Shown one piece after another: positions 31,763-35,808 of a DNA stretch of 35,808 nucleotides. Within the stretch, counting starts at the first letter, position 1; every line of letters begins with the position of its first letter. Origin of the DNA: Chloroflexota bacterium (GTDB lineage: Bacteria > Chloroflexota > Dehalococcoidia > Lucifugimonadales > UBA3495); assembly GCA_028873965.1 (NCBI GenBank), contig JAPPMU010000026.1, positions 1 to 35,808 on the forward strand. The letters run 5' to 3'. The notes under the pieces are model-generated. The model did no database searches. It worked only from the letters and a program-made list of their open reading frames with translations, and was not told where the DNA came from. The position numbers were made by a program, and so were the translations under genes.

Positions 31763-32566
31763 ATGACTGATTACTCCTCGTACCAGCACCTGCTCATCGA
31801 AAAGTCCGACGGGATCATCACGCTCACGATGAACCGGCCGGAGACCCTGAACTCCACCAACTTTCGGCTGCATAACGAGCTCAGCCGCATCTGGCTGGAC
31901 ATCGGCGCCGACCCCGAGGTGCGGGTCGCCGTGGTCACCGGCGCCGGCGATGCCTTCTCCGCCGGCGGCGACTTCGAGATGATCGAACAGGCCATCGACA
32001 ACCCCGCCATCGTCGCCCAGAACACCAAAGAGGCGGGGGACATCGTTTACAACATCCTGAACCTGGACAAGCCGGTGATCTCCGCCATCAACGGCGTGGC
32101 CGTGGGCGCGGGCCTGGCGGTGGCCCTCATGGCCGACATCTCCATCGCCGCCGAGGACGCCCGCATCACGGACGGACACATCCGGCTGGGCGTCGCCGCC
32201 GGAGACCACGCCGCCATCATCTGGCCCCTGCTCTGCGGCATGGCCAAGGCCAAGTACTACCTGCTCACCTGCGACTTCCTGGACGGCAAGGAGGCCGAGC
32301 GCATCGGACTGGTCAGCATGGCCGTGCCTCGCGATGAGCTGATGGAAACGGCCATGCGCGTCGCCCGCCGCCTGGCCGACGGCCCGCAGCCGGCCATTCG
32401 CTTCACCAAGCGCGCCCTGAACCAGTGGCTCCGTCAGGCCGGCCACACCTCCTTCGACTACTCCCTCTTGGCCGAGGCCCTGGGCTTCTTCGGCGACGAC
32501 GTGAAAGAAGGCTTGGCCGCGCTGCGCGAACGCCGCCGGCCAGAATACCCGTCGGCCTCTCTATAA
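31763..32566 (+). CDS. Enoyl-CoA hydratase/isomerase (crotonase) family protein
   Basis: This 267-residue crotonase-fold protein has S-A-G-G-D near 66-70, the oxyanion loop of the family, and [11 protein letters not shown] near 103-113. The two glutamates used by classical hydratases appear replaced: the G-G-G-C-E position reads G-A-G-L-A (A119), and the later Glu position reads H139. Water addition by the usual route is therefore unlikely; an isomerase, hydrolase or lyase reaction on a CoA ester is possible. Its position after the CoA-transferase gene suggests a shared catabolic route, which is inference. Confidence 0.88.
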   Translation: MTDYSSYQHLLIEKSDGIITLTMNRPETLNSTNFRLHNELSRIWLDIGADPEVRVAVVTGAGDAFSAGGDFEMIEQAIDNPAIVAQNTKEAGDIVYNILNLDKPVISAINGVAVGAGLAVALMADISIAAEDARITDGHIRLGVAAGDHAAIIWPLLCGMAKAKYYLLTCDFLDGKEAERIGLVSMAVPRDELMETAMRVARRLADGPQPAIRFTKRALNQWLRQAGHTSFDYSLLAEALGFFGDDVKEGLAALRERRRPEYPSASL

Positions 32567-32606
32567 CCATCATTCCCACTCCCACACCGTCGTTCCCATT
32601 CCCACA

Positions 32607-32628
32607 CCGTCATTCCGGCGAAAGCCGG
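32607..32628 (+). repeat. REP-like short palindromic repeat, copy 2
   Basis: Exact reverse complement of bases 27-48. It is preceded by two imperfect tandem units (tcccacaccgtcgt type) at about 32574-32611. The ribosome site (AGAAGG) of the retropepsin-like gene begins a few bases beyond its 3' end. Confidence 0.7.
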
Positions 32629-32645
32629 AATCCAGAAGGCTTGAT

Positions 32646-33059
32646 ATGGGAACCTTCACCTACCCCATAGAAGTGATTTCGGCAGACGGCTCCCGCTCGG
32701 AAAAAGTGGATGCCTTGGTGAATACCGGCTCGACCTTCACCTGCCTGCCGGCGTCGCTGCTGCACGAGTTGGGGATAGTTCCCTGCCGCCGCATTCAGTC
32801 GGAACTGCCCGACGGCAGCATCGTAGATGACGAGGTGGGCGAAGCGTATGTCCGCGTGGCCGGAATCGAACGGCCTACCATCGTCACTTTCGCCGACGAA
32901 AACAGACCGCCCGTCATCGGCAAGTACACCCTTACAGGCGTGCTGTTGGTGGTTGACCCGGTGCGGCAGAAGTTGGCACCGACCCACGCGCTGCGGTACA
33001 ACCGTCCAACCGGATCCATAGATTTCAGAGCCCCTCAACAACGGCCGCTTTTATCATGA
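32646..33059 (+). CDS. Retropepsin-like pseudoenzyme (Asp to Asn), coupled to the methyltransferase-nuclease gene
   Basis: This 137-residue homologue of the small aspartic-protease genes at 28327 and 16470 shares M-G-T-F at the start and L-P-A-S-L-L after the triad. It has V-I-G-K-Y-T-L followed by V-V-D-P-V-R-Q-K-L. The triad reads N26-T-G-S: the catalytic Asp is Asn, so protease activity is not expected. A 20-residue C-terminal extension is unique to it. AGAAGG stands seven bases before the ATG. Its stop overlaps the next start as ATGA, so it is translated together with the DNA methyltransferase-nuclease fusion. Confidence 0.75.
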   Translation: MGTFTYPIEVISADGSRSEKVDALVNTGSTFTCLPASLLHELGIVPCRRIQSELPDGSIVDDEVGEAYVRVAGIERPTIVTFADENRPPVIGKYTLTGVLLVVDPVRQKLAPTHALRYNRPTGSIDFRAPQQRPLLS

Positions 33060-34786
33060 CCTCAACCCATGCAACCACCGCTAACCGCCTCTTCTACGGC
33101 GACAACCTTGATATTCTGTGTGGGCATATCGCCGACGAGAGCGTTGATCTGATTTACCTCGATCCGCCCTTCAATTCCAACGCCACATACAACGTGCTGT
33201 TTCGCGAGCGAACGGGTGAAGAATCACCGGCGCAAATCAGGGCGTTCACCGACACCTGGGAGTGGACGTCGGAAACGGAACTAACCTTCGAGCGGGATAT
33301 CATCGGCAATCCGGCCGTGCCGGAGGCGGTGAAGGATATGATCACATCCTTCCGCGAGTTCGTGGGGCGCAACGCGATGATGGCCTACCTGGTGATGATG
33401 GCCCCACGTCTCGTGGAGTTGCATCGCGTCCTCAAACCGACCGGCAGCCTGTACCTGCACTGCGACCCCACCGCCGGCCATTACCTGAAGCTGCTGCTGG
33501 ATGCCGTATTTGGCATGGGCAATTACCGCAATGAAATTGCCTGGCGCAGGACGAACGCGCACAACGACGCTAAACAGGGGCGGCGCCAGTACGGCAACGT
33601 GCGCGACACCATCCTCTTCTACACCAAGAGCAATGAGTGGCAGTGGAATTGGCAATACACGGAATACGATGCCGAATATGTGGATAATTTCTACAAATTC
33701 ACTGAGCAGGACTCAGGTCGCCGTTACCAAATGGGAGACTTGACCGCTGCCAAACCGGGTGGCGATACCAGCTACGAGTGGCGCGTAAAGTGTCCACCGG
33801 ATGGTGAATGGGAATCTGACCTGACCGACGAATACACCAATCCTGTTGACGGTTGGGAGTACAAAGGCGTTTTCCCATATCGAGGAAGATACTGGGGATA
33901 TTCGAAGGATGGAATGATTGCGATGGCTCAACAAGGCCGTCTCGCATATACGCGAACTGGCGTGCCCAGGTTCAAACGATATTTAGACGAGATGCCGGGC
34001 GTGCCGCTGCAAAATGATTGGACTGATATACGTCCCGCCTCCCGTTCCGAATCCCTGGGCTATCCTACCCAGAAACCGGAGGCGCTGTTGGAGCGCATCA
34101 TTCTGTCCTCATCCAACGAAGGCGACGTCGTGCTCGACCCCTTCTGCGGCTGCGGGACCGCGGTAGCGGCGGCGCATAGATTGGGACGACAATGGATCGG
34201 CATAGACATCACCCACTTGGCCGTCGCCCTGATGAAGAACCGACTCAAAACCGCCTTCAACCTGGAGGCGGGCGCCGATTACGAAGTGATTGGCGAACCG
34301 CAGGACGAAGGCAGCGCCCGGGCATTGTGGGAACAGGACCCGTATCAGTTCCAGTTTTGGGCGGTGTCCCTTCTGGAAGCGCAACCCCAATCTGCCCAGC
34401 GTCGGGGCGCCGACCGCGGCATTGACGGCGTGATCTACTTCATTGATGGCCGCCGGCGGACCCCGCAAAAGGTGGTGATACAAGTCAAGGGTGGCCGAGT
34501 TTCGTCACCCCAGGTGCGCGACCTCAAGGGTGTGGTTGAACGGGAGCAGGCGGCCCTGGGGCTGTTCATATCACTGGAGTCGCCCACGCGCGAAATGCAG
34601 CGGGAAGCGGCCAGCGGCGGCATTTATCACTCTGAGCTGTGGGACCGGGATTTCGCCAAGATCCAACTCCGCACCATAGGCGAAATGCTGTCCGGCCAAG
34701 GTTTCAATCTACCGCCTATCGCATCTGCTTACCAGCCCGCACGACGTGTTGAGCAATCTCAAGGCAGCCAAGCCAACCTGGTTTAG
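33056..34786 (+). CDS. DNA methyltransferase fused to an Mrr-like endonuclease domain
   Basis: The N-terminal part (1-420) of this 576-residue protein is a beta-type DNA N6-adenine/N4-cytosine methyltransferase. The catalytic D-P-P-F is at 36-39, before the SAM motif D-P-F-C-G-C-G-T at 361-368. The middle (about 170-320) should contain the target recognition part and is AT-richer. The C-terminal part holds a PD-(D/E)XK core of the Mrr type with D457 in G-I-D-G-V-I and Q476-V-K478. So one chain may carry both modification and restriction activities, or cut only modified or foreign DNA. The start overlaps the retropepsin-like gene. No separate specificity gene is seen. Confidence 0.88.
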   Translation: MTSTHATTANRLFYGDNLDILCGHIADESVDLIYLDPPFNSNATYNVLFRERTGEESPAQIRAFTDTWEWTSETELTFERDIIGNPAVPEAVKDMITSFREFVGRNAMMAYLVMMAPRLVELHRVLKPTGSLYLHCDPTAGHYLKLLLDAVFGMGNYRNEIAWRRTNAHNDAKQGRRQYGNVRDTILFYTKSNEWQWNWQYTEYDAEYVDNFYKFTEQDSGRRYQMGDLTAAKPGGDTSYEWRVKCPPDGEWESDLTDEYTNPVDGWEYKGVFPYRGRYWGYSKDGMIAMAQQGRLAYTRTGVPRFKRYLDEMPGVPLQNDWTDIRPASRSESLGYPTQKPEALLERIILSSSNEGDVVLDPFCGCGTAVAAAHRLGRQWIGIDITHLAVALMKNRLKTAFNLEAGADYEVIGEPQDEGSARALWEQDPYQFQFWAVSLLEAQPQSAQRRGADRGIDGVIYFIDGRRRTPQKVVIQVKGGRVSSPQVRDLKGVVEREQAALGLFISLESPTREMQREAASGGIYHSELWDRDFAKIQLRTIGEMLSGQGFNLPPIASAYQPARRVEQSQGSQANLV

Positions 34787-34787
34787 C

Positions 34788-34870
34788 TCAATGGGGTATG
34801 ACCTCACCGGCAATAATCGCGGCGAGTGCGGTGGTATCGACGTAGCCTGCGGCCAGCAGCGGCGTTTCAT
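34788..34870 (-). pseudogene. Truncated VapC-like PIN-domain toxin remnant
   Basis: Read on the minus strand, one frame gives G-Y-V-D-T-T-A-L-A-A-I-I-A-G-E before a stop at 34788. This is the opening strand and catalytic Asp segment of PIN-domain VapC toxins. The ATG at 34870 is in another frame, so a frameshift as well as truncation is likely. It lies directly behind the antitoxin-like gene, the normal vapC position. The remaining ~100 residues are missing. Confidence 0.6.
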
Positions 34871-34876
34871 AGTCTA

Positions 34877-35068
34877 CTAGCTTCGGTCTCGTCGTTCCAG
34901 GAACCGCTTCAGGGCGCCGGGGATGTAAGCGATGGCGCGCCGGGATTCGCGTGGCCCTTCGCCTCCTATCAGGATGCCCTGTTGGTGCAGCTCGGCGATG
35001 CGCCGGTCCAACTCGTCGGATTCCGCGACCGGACTCTCTTTACGGTGGTCGGGACTTTCGGTATTCAT
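34877..35068 (-). CDS. VapB-like antitoxin (orphan)
   Basis: This 63-residue hydrophilic protein ends in G-A-L-K-R-F-L-E-R-R-D-R, a pattern seen at the toxin-binding C-terminus of VapB/Phd antitoxins. The middle has D-E-L-D-R-R-I-A-E-L and a short G-I-L-I-G-G-E-G turn. The ATG at 35068 has GGAGG eight bases upstream, which supports this start over the longer reading. Its partner toxin appears truncated immediately downstream. It may persist as a self-regulator or simply as a relic. The family call is moderate. Confidence 0.6.
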   Translation of the reverse strand: MNTESPDHRKESPVAESDELDRRIAELHQQGILIGGEGPRESRRAIAYIPGALKRFLERRDRS

Positions 35069-35133
35069 AAGCTGGCCTCCTGCCATAATCTGTCCTGGTT
35101 CAATGGTAGTCCCCGACAGCCGGTGCAACAACT

Positions 35134-35667
35134 ATGCCATCGCCGCTCGACTGGCTTCGCCGCCTCGCCGCCAAAATCCTCCCTCCGGCCACGCCCCAGC
35201 CGGAGGACCGGGAGTCCATCTGGAGCATCTACCGGCGCGACGCCCGAACCTTCTTCCGTCTGGTCGGCCTGCTGTGGCTGGGCGCGTTGGTCTACGTCGG
35301 TTATAAAACGCTCAACGAACCGGAGACCCAATGGAAATCCGCAGCGTCAGAGTCGTGGTGGCAGACCGCCGGCGATTTCGCCCTCGCCGTGCTGAACGAT
35401 TTCGGCGGCGTGGGCGTCGGAATTGCTATACTGGCGATGCTGCTGACCCGTCCGCTGAACCTTACGGGAGAACTGCTGATGTCGCTCTATCAGTTCATGG
35501 TGAACAACTTCGTTATTCCGGTTATTGAGAAGCACAGGGACGAAGGCCGCGTTGAAGAACGCGCCGCCTGGCGGGAATGGAACCGTCGGCGCATTGACGC
35601 TGAAGCCAAGGGACTGCCATTCAACGAGCCACCTCCCGGCGAACCCAACGCTGAGGACCTTTGCTGA
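35134..35667 (+). CDS. Small membrane protein with charged EGR/W-rich tail
   Basis: I do not recognise a named family. The 177 residues have hydrophobic segments at about 40-58 and 85-108 and a third, weaker one near 118-132. A cytoplasmic tail with K-H-R-D-E-G-R-V-E-E-R-A-A-W-R-E-W-N and a Pro-rich end follows. A 188-base-offset direct repeat starts inside it at 35474 and again at 35662. Its TGA shares a base with the ATG of the following copy. The tail helix resembles the protein at 29708-30097. Confidence 0.65.
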   Translation: MPSPLDWLRRLAAKILPPATPQPEDRESIWSIYRRDARTFFRLVGLLWLGALVYVGYKTLNEPETQWKSAASESWWQTAGDFALAVLNDFGGVGVGIAILAMLLTRPLNLTGELLMSLYQFMVNNFVIPVIEKHRDEGRVEERAAWREWNRRRIDAEAKGLPFNEPPPGEPNAEDLC

Positions 35668-35808
35668 TGTCGCTGTATCAGTTCATGGTGAACAACTTCG
35701 TTATTCCGGTTATTGAGAAGCACAGGGACGAGGGCCGCGCTGAAGGCCGCGTTGAAGGCCGCGTTGAAGAACGCGCCGCCTGGCGGGAATGGAACCGTCG
35801 GCGCATTG
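35474..35808 (+). repeat. Tandem direct duplication, 188-base offset
   Basis: Sequence from 35474 recurs from 35662 nearly unchanged to the window end. The second copy carries an extra 24 bases that add an A-E-G-R-V-E-G-R unit. The first copy loses frame relative to the second at the junction, which creates the stop/start overlap at 35665-35669. Confidence 0.9.
35667..35808 (+). CDS. Duplicated tail of the small membrane protein, partial at window end
   Basis: An open frame starts at the ATG overlapping the previous TGA and runs off the window with 47 codons seen. It repeats M-S-L-Y-Q-F-M-V-N-N-F-V-I-P of the previous protein, then a longer E-G-R-A-E-G-R-V-E-G-R-V-E-E-R helix and A-A-W-R-E-W-N-R-R-R-I. 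It may be a shortened paralogue with one membrane segment, or a dead duplicate; the missing end decides. Confidence 0.5.
   Translation, partial: MSLYQFMVNNFVIPVIEKHRDEGRAEGRVEGRVEERAAWREWNRRRI

Noticed and set aside
30651..31763. Minus-strand 370-codon frame opposite caiB (2) and the coiled-coil gene
   Set aside because: Antisense to two supported genes and crosses their boundary; no recognisable domains.

Overview
The window is a GC-rich, densely coded bacterial segment. It carries an anaerobic-type (cbi) cobalamin operon, CoA-transferase (CaiB/BaiF), crotonase, SDR, HpcH/HpaI and ornithine-cyclodeaminase-like genes. It also carries many small accessory genes: Uma2 nuclease, retropepsin-like proteins, HEPN/PaREP1-like domains and toxin-antitoxin remnants. 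I infer an uncultured Chloroflexota-type bacterium (SAR202/Dehalococcoidia-like). This rests on gene content and style only and is not proven. No rRNA, tRNA, CRISPR array or complete insertion sequence was recognised.

Layout. Bases 1-1535 hold a ferredoxin and an ornithine-cyclodeaminase-family gene on the minus strand, divergent from a LysR regulator (1951-2910). A small membrane/coiled-coil gene (2995-3327) then converges on a long minus-strand block that runs from about 20.0 kb down to 3.4 kb. Read in its own direction, that block is: cupin; leuS; two retropepsin-like genes; cbiC; cbiX; a Uma2 nuclease; cbiD; cbiT; cbiL; a SAM methyltransferase; an AlkB-type dioxygenase; cbiF; cbiG fused to a HEPN/PaREP1-like domain; a second PaREP1-like gene; cbiH; a second membrane/coiled-coil gene; an HpcH/HpaI aldolase; and two RDD membrane proteins. 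Several junctions are ATGA or 14-base overlaps, so much of the block is probably co-transcribed. Together the cbi genes insert cobalt and ring-contract and methylate the corrin. CbiE, CbiJ and all late steps are absent from the window.

From 20.5 kb the plus strand carries a Ktr/Trk potassium uptake pair, prephenate dehydratase, a signal-peptidase-like protease and a YihY/BrkB membrane protein. The right-hand 10 kb is an accessory and catabolic mosaic. It has a decayed 5' copy of a caiB gene followed by a toxin/antitoxin-like pair and then an intact caiB. Next come a coiled-coil nuclease-like gene and a retropepsin-like gene (minus strand), an SDR lacking the usual Tyr/Lys, a second caiB and a crotonase lacking both usual Glu residues. 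A retropepsin-like pseudoenzyme follows, translationally coupled to a methyltransferase-Mrr nuclease fusion. The end holds a VapB-like antitoxin with a truncated VapC remnant and a tandemly duplicated small membrane-protein gene that runs off the window.

The most notable structure is a set of dispersed small paralogous families. There are three single-membrane-segment coiled-coil proteins that all end in an H-[ST]-H-x2-D-G-R motif. There are four retropepsin-like proteins with graded loss of the active-site triad. There are two HEPN/PaREP1-like domains, one fused to CbiG. They sit between or inside metabolic operons and look like lineage-specific accessory systems of unknown role.
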